Source: Luteolibacter pohnpeiensis
GTDB taxonomy: Bacteria > Verrucomicrobiota > Verrucomicrobiia > Verrucomicrobiales > Akkermansiaceae
Assembly (NCBI RefSeq): GCF_016595435.1
Contig: NZ_JAENIJ010000007.1
Span: 62,001-126,000 of the forward strand
DNA length: 64,000 nt
Direction: 5' to 3'
Each line of letters starts with the position of its first letter. The first letter of the stretch is position 1. Positions 56,801 to 64,000 of the stretch are shown here, in pieces. The notes beneath the pieces were generated by a model. That model did no database searches and was not told the origin of the DNA. It worked only from the letters and a program-made list of their open reading frames with translations. The translations under genes were made by a program, and so were the position numbers.

Positions 56801-59800
56801 GCGTAAAGGTCGGTGATGAAATGCGCTACATTCTGGAACGGCGCGGTGCTACAAAATTTCCAGGTTCCATGCTACCTCGGCCCGGCACTCTGCTACATCG
56901 CTGGCCTGATGAAGAAGCCGTGCAGGATGAACAGGATGTCCTACTCGGTGGCGGTGGCCGCTCCTTATCCAGGGCATCGCAAGAGCCCTACAGCCCGCCA
57001 CCATTGCCAATGGTGGATTCAAGCGATGGCACTACAATGGGCAGCTCTTCAGAAAATTGCGACTTCCTCGCCCACCCGGCTGTCGTTCGGTTCGACCTCA
57101 CACCGGATGAAAACGGAATCATCCGTCTACCGATCGCCGATTTTAAAAACTCACAGTTCATTGAGATCATCGCAGCCGACTCCTCCGGGAGTGACCGATT
57201 GAAGGTGTCGCTTGAGCCATCAGCTCCAGAGTTACGCGACCAGCGCTTGATCCGGGGGCTGGATCCCGCGACTCCATACGTGGCCCGCCACAGCGCCGCT
57301 GCACTGTTCAAAGATTCCGAGGCAACCATCGAAAACCTGCTCGATGCGGATTGGCGAGCCTTCAACACACTGGAAGATGCCCATCAATTTCTGATCGGCA
57401 TGACGGCAGATCGAAATCTAGCAGAATTCCGATTTCTAACAAAATGGCCGGACCTCACCGAAGAAGACAAATTGGAACTCCTGGCCAAATATCAATGCCA
57501 CGAGCTGGATTTATTCATCGCCCGCAAGGACAAACCGTTCTTCGAAAGATACCTCAAACCGATGCTGGCGGCAAAACCGCAGCCGGAGTTCATCGACGAT
57601 CTCTTACTCCAGCGTGATCTAAGTCCTTACCTTCGGCCCTACGCTTGGAATCGACTCAATGCAGCGGAAAAGGCACTCCTTGCCCAAGCATTGCCGGAAG
57701 CCAGGGATCGCATCGCGCGTGAACTGAAACTCCGCTGGGATGCGGAAGCACCACCTCCCGAACAACAGACCCAGCTATTTACTCAAACCTTGCAGGGAAC
57801 GGACCTCGCCGTGATCGATACGCTAGGCTTGGCCAAAAACGACGATGTGGACCCATTTGGATTGGCCGAGTATGATTCGTATTCAGCAGGCTCTCCCTTG
57901 CTCACCGACAAGCTTCGTCGCATCATCATCCCGAGGATTGATTTTAATGATATCACCTTTCGAGAAGCTGTCGATTTTCTCCGGCTGCGCGCTGTGGAGC
58001 TGGATAGCACCGAGCTCGATCCGTCGAAAAAAGGAATAAACATGATGATCGATCAAGGCCAAGCCTCCGCGACGGATTTCGCTCAGAGAAGGATCTCTGA
58101 CTTACACCTTAGTAATATCCCGCTAGAGACTGCATTGAATTACATCTGTGAGGCGACTGGAATGCGTTACAAAACGGACGACTTTTCCGTAAAGCTCGTT
58201 CCACAAACTGGTGCAGGAAAAGACATGGCCAGTCGCACCTTCACTGTATCTCCTGATTTTGCAAATAAGCTCTATGGTCCCTCTTTGCAAGCTGGCGACC
58301 CATTCGCAGGTTTATCCTTGGATCCAGCATTATCCGCGCGTCCCTCAATTACCGAGCTTCTGGAGGGAAGTGGCGTCCGTTTCCCAGAGGGTTCAAAAGC
58401 CACTCTCACTCCTAATGGGAAGCTGATCGTCATCGCGCCACCATCCGAGCTCGAAAAAATAGATCGATTAACTGAAAGTTATGGTGAGGCCGACATAGAA
58501 GGATACTTTTACGCACCATCTGAAGCTGATGATCCATTCGGGTGGCAGCCCCAGATCACCTATTCAAAGACCCAAATCTGGCGGGAATCAAACTACTACA
58601 GACATCGTGGTAACACAGGAGAGACATTCATTCCTCTCAACCAATTCTGGGTGGACCTGGCTGCCTGGGATGGAAATGGTCCATTTCTCTCACCAAATTT
58701 CAACGCCTGCCATACGAATGGCAACGAGGCATTGATGTGTCTGGCCCTGCTTGATCTTCCATTCAAGGCCGAGCAACCGGAAATCGTGAGCGAAAACAAT
58801 ACGATGCGTGTGAAAGCCCGCGCCCCGATGGTTCTTTTCTATAAAGACACGGTCGCTGTCCCACAAGCCAATGAGGATTCACCGCTCCTGACTCGTCAAT
58901 CATTCTACCCCCTGCACCAACCCACCCGACGAGTTGACGGACAGGAAATCAGCAACGATGTCTCCGGCGAATTCAAAACCGGAACGGCTTATGGGATCTC
59001 ACTTGTGGTGACCAACACCTCTGGTTTCGGCCATCAGATTGATCTTCTTGCACAAATTCCTACCGGTGCCATCCCGCTGGCAGGTCAACCTGAGACTCTA
59101 TCGATCTCGAAAAAAATCCAACCTTTCGGGGTCATCAATCTTAATCTCGCCTTCTATTTTCCAAGCGAAGGGACTTATTCCATTTGCCCATTCGGCATTT
59201 CGGAAAATGGCAAACTCCTGGCTCGCACCTCTCCGCAACAGCTCGTGGTCAATGGAAATCCAAGTGACCTTGCCACCAATGATTGGCGTGGCATCGCTGC
59301 AAATGGAAGTCCGGAACAAGTCTACTCCTATTTGCGAAACGCCCCCCTGGAAGGATTGGAAATCGACCGCATTTTGTGGCGTCTGAAGGACCAAAAGGTT
59401 TACCAACAAATCGCCTCGATTCTGCGGGATCGCATGCTGTTTTCATCCAATGTTTTCGCTTACGCCTTCCTGCATCGCGACGAGCAGGGAATTTCAGATT
59501 ATCTGGAAAACTCAGACCTCATCCATCATCTCGGTGATTGGTTGGACTCGTCACTGCTGCAGCTCCGGCCGCAGATCCATCTCAATTGGTCGCAACTGGA
59601 ATTTGATCCGGTGGTGAATCCTCGCTCCCACTTTTTTAGCGACAATCCGCGCCTGACCCATGATCTAGCCCTCAAATACTATCGAGATTTTCTCGATCAA
59701 CTGGCCTGGAAACCCGAGCTGAGCGCCGAGGATCGGCTCAATCTTTGCGCATTGCTTTTCCTGCAGGATCGCATTGGGGAAGCAATCGCCGAATTCGATC

Positions 59801-60606
59801 AGATCGACCCGAGTGGCCTGGGTTCCCGGCTTCAATATGATTTCCTGAAAGCAACCTCTTTGTTCTATCGAGGCCAACCTGGGGAAGCTTCAGCAATTGC
59901 AAAAACCTATTTATCCAGCCTTCCGCCAGGCATCTGGAAGGACCGCTATCAAGCAGTTGTCAATCAAACTACGGAAATCACCGTACTTTTTCAGAACTCC
60001 GAACTCCCGGGAGAAACTGAGGAAGAGCCTGCACAGGAACTGCAACTCACATCCGATACCAGCGGAGGGTTGCTGCTCAAGCACCACGGCTTTAGCAAAG
60101 CGACCCTGGATTACTTCCAAGTCGATCTCGAAGTGCTATTCTCTGCCAATCCATTCCTTGAGGGGGACCGTGATTCGAATGAACCACCGATGATTCCAAA
60201 CCACACGGCGGAGATCGCATTAACGGATGCAGAATCAACCACCGCTATCGAAGTCCCGGAAAACCTGGCTTCAGGAAATCTCCTGGTCGTGGCTAAATCC
60301 GGCGATGCGACTTCCATGCAGATTCTGGACGACAGTCCTGTGATCGTCCGCAACCAGGCGGCTGCCCGGACCTTGCAATTGTTCGACCGTGAAACCACAA
60401 AGCCGGTATCCAAAGTCTACGTCAAGGTTTACGCCGAAGATCAATCGGGCGAGATCAGTTTCCACAAGGACGGCTACACCGACCTGCGCGGAAAATTCGA
60501 CTACCTGACCCACACCGGCAAAGACATATCTACGATCCGAAGGGTGGCGGTTCTGATAATTTCCCCAGAACATCACATCGCCCGAACCATGATATTCGAG
60601 CGATAG
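53869..60606 (+). CDS. Giant secreted alpha-2-macroglobulin-like protein with secretin-type insert
   Basis: The 2245-residue product has a signal peptide (MIKTLAFLCLTATQLLA/NP). Residues 420-760 read like macroglobulin-type beta domains (GTWVVELVSNG near residue 506, then SRALIQKG, typical of large bacterial relatives). Residues 1210-1275 (CHELDLFIARKDKPFFE) continue that family. Between about residues 1355 and 1535 lies a different module: DFNDITFREAVDFLRL, then SNIPLETALNYICEATG and FPEGSKATLTPNGKLIVIA, the pattern of secretin/TonB short N-domains. A Gly/Ser/Pro-rich stretch lies near 1024-1062. I see no GCGEQ thioester, so covalent trapping is unlikely. It may bind or restrain periplasmic or extracellular proteins. 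It converges with the ATP-grasp gene, 3 bp between stops. Confidence 0.8.
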   Translation: MIKTLAFLCLTATQLLANPDLFRERFADPVTREASLSMLTPGSRDFFFYQALHFQLTGNQSEFARTIKDWKTASSRKDNPVSQKGLGDLENRQLVLNYTDDPDKALPKLVEKLGLKFNDTPPETISAAPESPTQVDPAWITTSSFEKIASTKNPDKPYLTYVKQRLYQELENAADFDEAEALWFALKIDRPDLPGFMKLLDRLLALERPPIFHNLPCSSQLSHDQLKQLAQSHPTLLADESFTIAYLTSMRPNSTVDLERDLKARAAHLQACLEFTKSLPPALNSLKLHVLYHHLLLQEELGNYPKAEFLDYLAIPRTNHPFILTDKNRQQTSSPNLTKDYLQATGCHPVQNDEEMVTRLLQHFLAQSSDASDFAPYIESSQLKHLQTVAQLLHSADPAVWGAGLTPEELDQLKNRVTLSFAPQTPQILGSDDSVILPLKLKNTPSVLVRIFEINLPDYLKSHQSRPDLTINLDGMIPHHERQLKFDQPSIQLHREELELPELAGPGTWVVELVSNGVSSRALIQKGSITPLLDRTAESQSIRIYNEKNEPIMDGLLDLGSEKIQADEAGVIVIPDSLQQAVDQGTLIAGKLAVPIKLGDRTDQVALNMGIHLEREQLIAERQAELLLRLQLTNHGIEIPLTRLSQVSVTLNATLLGNTVTQRVIGKDLKLAPSLSIPFHVPANLQSLSITLQGSYQSPLGGEPVVLSSTSSYELNHSLLNDQIATVFFAPTTSGHQLEIRGRNGEPIPSRSFNLTLFHSGYSQPFEAACRTDENGIFMLGDLDQIVEARVSGTDLAETHYDPSRRITDVPDSIDCISGETIRLPNILGLTKTNRLQLSLIETTSSDSALSDHFDQISIDANFLVITGLKAGSYRLLQKDSKTALHVYDGVRRDDHIFTKNSIVPVGNSAVPMVESETRDGDDLLIRINNNTATTRVTVVGHRYAFPEWFPGRGAIPFEAANRTETKVGYWPCGYRTGVKVGDEMRYILERRGATKFPGSMLPRPGTLLHRWPDEEAVQDEQDVLLGGGGRSLSRASQEPYSPPPLPMVDSSDGTTMGSSSENCDFLAHPAVVRFDLTPDENGIIRLPIADFKNSQFIEIIAADSSGSDRLKVSLEPSAPELRDQRLIRGLDPATPYVARHSAAALFKDSEATIENLLDADWRAFNTLEDAHQFLIGMTADRNLAEFRFLTKWPDLTEEDKLELLAKYQCHELDLFIARKDKPFFERYLKPMLAAKPQPEFIDDLLLQRDLSPYLRPYAWNRLNAAEKALLAQALPEARDRIARELKLRWDAEAPPPEQQTQLFTQTLQGTDLAVIDTLGLAKNDDVDPFGLAEYDSYSAGSPLLTDKLRRIIIPRIDFNDITFREAVDFLRLRAVELDSTELDPSKKGINMMIDQGQASATDFAQRRISDLHLSNIPLETALNYICEATGMRYKTDDFSVKLVPQTGAGKDMASRTFTVSPDFANKLYGPSLQAGDPFAGLSLDPALSARPSITELLEGSGVRFPEGSKATLTPNGKLIVIAPPSELEKIDRLTESYGEADIEGYFYAPSEADDPFGWQPQITYSKTQIWRESNYYRHRGNTGETFIPLNQFWVDLAAWDGNGPFLSPNFNACHTNGNEALMCLALLDLPFKAEQPEIVSENNTMRVKARAPMVLFYKDTVAVPQANEDSPLLTRQSFYPLHQPTRRVDGQEISNDVSGEFKTGTAYGISLVVTNTSGFGHQIDLLAQIPTGAIPLAGQPETLSISKKIQPFGVINLNLAFYFPSEGTYSICPFGISENGKLLARTSPQQLVVNGNPSDLATNDWRGIAANGSPEQVYSYLRNAPLEGLEIDRILWRLKDQKVYQQIASILRDRMLFSSNVFAYAFLHRDEQGISDYLENSDLIHHLGDWLDSSLLQLRPQIHLNWSQLEFDPVVNPRSHFFSDNPRLTHDLALKYYRDFLDQLAWKPELSAEDRLNLCALLFLQDRIGEAIAEFDQIDPSGLGSRLQYDFLKATSLFYRGQPGEASAIAKTYLSSLPPGIWKDRYQAVVNQTTEITVLFQNSELPGETEEEPAQELQLTSDTSGGLLLKHHGFSKATLDYFQVDLEVLFSANPFLEGDRDSNEPPMIPNHTAEIALTDAESTTAIEVPENLASGNLLVVAKSGDATSMQILDDSPVIVRNQAAARTLQLFDRETTKPVSKVYVKVYAEDQSGEISFHKDGYTDLRGKFDYLTHTGKDISTIRRVAVLIISPEHHIARTMIFER

Positions 60607-60609
60607 ACG

Positions 60610-63090
60610 TTAATAAACTCTCCGGACCGAATGGCTGAAGTAATGCTGCGTGAGCAGATCGGACAGCTTTTCAAAAGCCTCCTCCAGCCATTCGAATTCC
60701 GCGATACCTGCCTCGCCTGATTGGGCGAATCGAGCATTCATCTCCGCCAAAAGTTCCATCACATCCGGAAACAGTCCCTGCTTTGGATCTCCAGGAAACT
60801 TCTGCATTTCACGGTCTAACACCTCCATCTGAAAGGCGACCGAGCGTGGGTTGAGCGTATCCCAGAAAATCAAATCCCTAACCCCTTCCCAATCGGGGCG
60901 GGAAAAATGCCGACGCCGATAGGTCATCACGCTATCGCAGGTCTCTAACAATGGGTCGAGTTTTAGCCCGTCATCTCCGGCAGCTGTTTGCAGAAGCTTC
61001 AAGGTTGAGATCGCCCGCTCGATGCGGCGGCCGGTTTCAAAAAATCTCCACCCCTGCCCCCGAGTCATGTTTTCCGCTTCCATGCCAGCTAGAGCCGCAA
61101 GATGGAGAATGAGCGTATCCAAAGTTTGGGCAAGATCGGTTGCACGAGGAGCATGCGATGGGGAATGGAGCAATCCCTCTAGCCGGTTGAACAATCTCCA
61201 GGTATCATCGGAAAGCCGATCCCGTGCGGCAGCAGCGTTACTCATCAGCGACCGAGTCAACCGTGCCAAACTGCGGTAGTCGGATGTATCATGGACCAGA
61301 CTTGTTAGAGTGCTTAACAAAGCGCCGGACTGGATGCCATCGGTTTCAGGAAAGAGGCGGCTGCCTTCGATCAAGGCCTGACAAGCAGCCAAATGCTCGC
61401 GTTGACGACGTCCGCTTTCACCACCCATCTGGCGCAACGTGACACGCAGCAGTCTCGTTACTGACTCGATCCGCTCCGCGTAGCGACCGACCCAAAAAAG
61501 TTGTTCTGCGATCCGGCTGGGAACATCCATCGCCGTCACATGTTTCAGCGGCGTCTTGTTCAAGCTGTGGACCGCAGTCGGCCCAGGTGTGGCAATCGCC
61601 GAATCAGCAACCCACACATCCTTGGTGTGCCCAGCATGCCATGGCCAAAGTTGCGGCGGCTTGCCGGATTTACCCACTCGCGCCATACCTCCAGGCATCA
61701 CACTTGGCCCATCCTTGGCGTGAACGGCAAAGGTCCGCCAAAAGAATGGTTTTGAAGAAAGGGAACGTCCCTCCAACGCAGGCATTTGGCTCGGTGAGAC
61801 CTCTTTTTGGACAACGAAATCGTGCGGTGATTCCTCGATCGCAGCGACCCATTTACGGCGAGCCGCAGCGGAAAGGGTTCCACAGCGAATTGGCAGCAGA
61901 GGTTGCGGATTGAAGGCAGACATCAACACATAGCGATGCAGCTGGTCCAGAATTTGACGCCGGATCGATGCCTGGCCGAGCCACCAGGTTTCCACGAATG
62001 GCAATTTGAGATCTTCGTCTAACAAGAATTTACAAGCCCTCGGCAGGAACGGCATCAGTGCTGGCGATGAGGCGAAACCTGAACCCGGAGCATTTGCCAA
62101 CGCCACATTCCCGCTGCGCCAGGCCTCAATCATACCCGGCACCCCACCTCCACCGAGGGTCCAGTATTCCAATGGATCAATCCCATTATCATCGATCCTG
62201 CAGGCAACTCCATCCACCCGGCGCAATCCGCCAAGAGTTTTCAGATACAGCCGCCGCTCACGAACGGTTAGATCCGCAGCTTCCACCAAGGGAAAACCTA
62301 ACAATCTCGCCTTGTAAGCATACTCGAAGTACGATGGATGCCGGAATCCGGGGGTCATCACGACCACATTCGGCGTCTCCGTTCTCAAACCGCAGAATTC
62401 CTGCAAGGTGAGTTTTTCCAGTTCAAAATAGCGGCCAAGCCGGTGAATCGGTGCGGCTTCGAAGCAATCGGACAACAAATTCGAGACCACGTGGCGATTT
62501 TGCAGCACCTGCCCCAAGCCACCAGTTCCTCGCGTATGGTCTGCCAGGACCATCCATTGCCCGGCAGGATTCCGGACCAAATCACAAGCGCTGGTGATCA
62601 AAAACCGACCACCCACGGGTTGCATCCCACGAGTTTGCGGCTGGTATAAGGGATTCGAGTGAACCAGATCCGGCGGTAAAATCCCCTCCGCTAACAATCG
62701 CTGCGGGCCATAGAGGTCCGCAACCAATGCTGCCATCAAGCGCGCCCGCTGCACCAGACCTGTGGAAACTTTGGCCCATTCATCGCGGGAAATCATCAAT
62801 GGCAAAGGATCAAGTTGATACGGCTGCGCACCGTCCGCCACATCATTGTAGACATTAAAAGTCGTGCCCAGATCCTCCATCATCCGGGCTGCCGTCGTGC
62901 TTAGCACACCACGTTCATCCGGAGACCACGACTGCATTTTCGCCGCAGTGTCCTTCCACATGGAGCGGATCCGCCCTGATGAATCGGCGAGTTCATCCCA
63001 CACCGCGCCGTCCGCGCCAGATGCGAGAGCGCGGGCAATGGGGGGCGTGCTGCGGTTGCGGGGAACCATTGATGCTGAGTGCGCTTCCAA
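60610..63090 (-). CDS. Circularly permuted ATP-grasp protein fused to alpha-E domain
   Basis: The 826-residue product has the circularly permuted ATP-grasp domain over about residues 40-500 (VVMTPGFRHPSYFEYAYKA, CRIDDNGIDPLEYW, NAPGSGFASSPALMPFLP). The helical alpha-E domain follows from about residue 520 (PSRIAEQLFWVGRYAERIE) to the end. In other genomes the two domains occur as one or two genes beside a DUF2126 transglutaminase, as here. The predicted role is ATP-dependent peptide or amide-bond formation on an unknown substrate; this is established only as a genomic prediction. The DUF2126 gene ends 7 bp upstream, so both are one operon. Confidence 0.92.
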   Translation of the reverse strand: MEAHSASMVPRNRSTPPIARALASGADGAVWDELADSSGRIRSMWKDTAAKMQSWSPDERGVLSTTAARMMEDLGTTFNVYNDVADGAQPYQLDPLPLMISRDEWAKVSTGLVQRARLMAALVADLYGPQRLLAEGILPPDLVHSNPLYQPQTRGMQPVGGRFLITSACDLVRNPAGQWMVLADHTRGTGGLGQVLQNRHVVSNLLSDCFEAAPIHRLGRYFELEKLTLQEFCGLRTETPNVVVMTPGFRHPSYFEYAYKARLLGFPLVEAADLTVRERRLYLKTLGGLRRVDGVACRIDDNGIDPLEYWTLGGGGVPGMIEAWRSGNVALANAPGSGFASSPALMPFLPRACKFLLDEDLKLPFVETWWLGQASIRRQILDQLHRYVLMSAFNPQPLLPIRCGTLSAAARRKWVAAIEESPHDFVVQKEVSPSQMPALEGRSLSSKPFFWRTFAVHAKDGPSVMPGGMARVGKSGKPPQLWPWHAGHTKDVWVADSAIATPGPTAVHSLNKTPLKHVTAMDVPSRIAEQLFWVGRYAERIESVTRLLRVTLRQMGGESGRRQREHLAACQALIEGSRLFPETDGIQSGALLSTLTSLVHDTSDYRSLARLTRSLMSNAAAARDRLSDDTWRLFNRLEGLLHSPSHAPRATDLAQTLDTLILHLAALAGMEAENMTRGQGWRFFETGRRIERAISTLKLLQTAAGDDGLKLDPLLETCDSVMTYRRRHFSRPDWEGVRDLIFWDTLNPRSVAFQMEVLDREMQKFPGDPKQGLFPDVMELLAEMNARFAQSGEAGIAEFEWLEEAFEKLSDLLTQHYFSHSVRRVY

Positions 63091-63097
63091 AATCCGC

Positions 63098-64000
63098 TCA
63101 CAAGCTGGTCGGAATCATCCGCAAGTCCAGTGTGAAGGGGAAATCCGGGCTGGTTGGTGCTTGTTTTGCGATGATTTTACCTCCCGTATGGCCATGTCTG
63201 AAGAATCTGGCCAGCCTTCTAGCTTCTGCTTCATACGCATTCACCGGGAAACTGGTGTGATTGCGTCCGCCAGGATGAGCGGCATGGTAGGTGCAACCAC
63301 CGATGGAACGATCGTTCCAGGTGTCGAGTATGTCCAAAACCAGTGGCGTGTGCGGAGCGATGGTCGGGTGCAGGCAATTCGGCGGTTGCCATGCGCGATA
63401 GCGAATGCCGGCAACGTATTCGCCATGGGTGCCCGTTGGTCGAAGAGGGATTTTCGTGCCATTGCAGGTGATCACATGCCGTTCACCGGTCAGGCCACGG
63501 GCCAGCACTTGCATTCGCTCAACCGAACTATCGACATAGCGAACCGTGCCGCCGGGCGTTCCGTCTTCACCGAGCACGTGCCATGGCTCGATCGCATGCC
63601 GGATTTCCAGATCAATGCCGAGTTGTTGGTAATCGCCGATTTTCGGGAACCGGAACTCCAAGTGTGGCGCAAACCAATCGTGATCCGTTTGATAGCCGTG
63701 TGCCGAAAGATCATCCAGGACTTCCTTGAAATCCTGCCAAATGAAATGAGGCAGCATCCAGCGGTCGTGAATTTCGCTACCCCAGCGAACGAGTGGTTTT
63801 TCATAGGGTTCTTTCCAAAAACGGGCGACCAACCCGCGAAGAACCAAGTGCTGGGCGAGACTCATTCGATGATGCGGCGGCATCTCAAAGTTCCGCATTT
63901 CGAGCAGGCCCAGTCTCCCGGTCGCGCTATCCGGACTGTAGAGCTTATCGATGCAAAATTCGGCACGGTGGGTGTTTCCGGTCGAATCGATGAGTAAATT
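63098..64000 (-). CDS. DUF2126 large transglutaminase-like protein, C-terminal part
   Basis: The minus strand is open from the window edge to the stop at 63098, about 300 codons. The visible part matches the C-terminal region of DUF2126: LIDSTGNTHRAEFCIDKLYS at its start, then MSLAQHLVLRGLVARFW, LPHFIWQDFKEVL, LEPWHVLGEDG, TVRYVDSSVERMQV and YHAAHPGGRNH. The N-terminal transglutaminase domain with its Cys-His-Asp site lies outside the window, so it cannot be checked. The gene precedes the ATP-grasp/alpha-E gene by 7 bp and the two should be cotranscribed. An internal Met at 63898 is not a start. Confidence 0.9.
   Translation of the reverse strand, partial: NLLIDSTGNTHRAEFCIDKLYSPDSATGRLGLLEMRNFEMPPHHRMSLAQHLVLRGLVARFWKEPYEKPLVRWGSEIHDRWMLPHFIWQDFKEVLDDLSAHGYQTDHDWFAPHLEFRFPKIGDYQQLGIDLEIRHAIEPWHVLGEDGTPGGTVRYVDSSVERMQVLARGLTGERHVITCNGTKIPLRPTGTHGEYVAGIRYRAWQPPNCLHPTIAPHTPLVLDILDTWNDRSIGGCTYHAAHPGGRNHTSFPVNAYEAEARRLARFFRHGHTGGKIIAKQAPTSPDFPFTLDLRMIPTSL

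Noticed and set aside
53869-60606. Thioester-bearing alpha-2-macroglobulin
   Set aside because: No GCGEQ-type motif was found on reading the sequence, so covalent protease trapping is not supported.
62864-63997. Plus-strand open frame of 377 codons
   Set aside because: It lies antisense to the DUF2126 and ATP-grasp genes, which have clear family motifs; its product has no protein-like pattern.
1-64000. Prophage, insertion sequence, CRISPR array or tRNA genes
   Set aside because: No transposase, integrase, phage structural gene, spaced direct repeats or tRNA T-loop/anticodon pattern was recognised.

Overview
The window looks like chromosomal DNA of a free-living member of the Verrucomicrobiota, probably near Luteolibacter/Haloferula in Verrucomicrobiales. 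I infer this from the mid-50s GC content and the gene styles: a GxGYxYP protein with a discoidin domain, a formylglycine sulfatase, a secretin-like short-domain module inside a giant secreted protein, and many signal-peptide proteins of unknown function. No tRNA, rRNA, CRISPR array or insertion sequence was recognised. No taxonomic marker gene is present, so the assignment is tentative.

Layout. 1-1.4 kb is an AT-rich accessory patch on the minus strand: the tail of a decayed RHS-type gene, a small secreted protein coupled to it, and the start of a second secreted protein cut by the window edge. 1.5-11.1 kb holds two secreted proteins of unknown function, a GxGYxYP/discoidin protein, PolX, a PA2169-type four-helix protein, a CtpA-like S41 protease and a HEAT/TPR-like secreted protein. 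11.2-16.0 kb is a plus-strand block with pgk, tpiA (with a clear terminator), a His/Cys lipoprotein, bioB and an FKBP isomerase (with a clear terminator).

16.0-31.7 kb is a long minus-strand run: fumC, queD, HrpA and UvrD-type helicases, an alpha/beta hydrolase, a beta-hydroxyacid dehydrogenase, a GH15 glucoamylase, a Ca2+/H+ antiporter, a cupin and a clan CD-like peptidase candidate. 31.8-34.8 kb is a four-PAS histidine kinase overlapping a LuxR-type response regulator. 34.8-40.2 kb is minus-strand transport: a two-gene heterodimeric ABC exporter, a TauE/SafE permease and a small conserved-looking protein. 40.3-45.1 kb contains an unknown secreted protein, a sulfatase and pyruvate kinase. 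45.1-53.7 kb has an orphan DNA methyltransferase, tex, an O-antigen-ligase-like membrane protein, a hybrid kinase with two receiver domains, hpt and an FtsB/DivIC-like septum protein.

53.9-64.0 kb is the most unusual part. A 2245-residue secreted alpha-2-macroglobulin-like protein carries an inserted secretin-type module. It converges, with 3 bp between stop codons, on an ATP-grasp/alpha-E protein that follows a DUF2126 transglutaminase gene cut by the window edge. The last two form the known but biochemically obscure ATP-grasp/alpha-E/transglutaminase system.

A signal not tied to any gene is the heptamer TTGTTAG, found about 32 times on the two strands in several reading frames. Base composition alone predicts about six.
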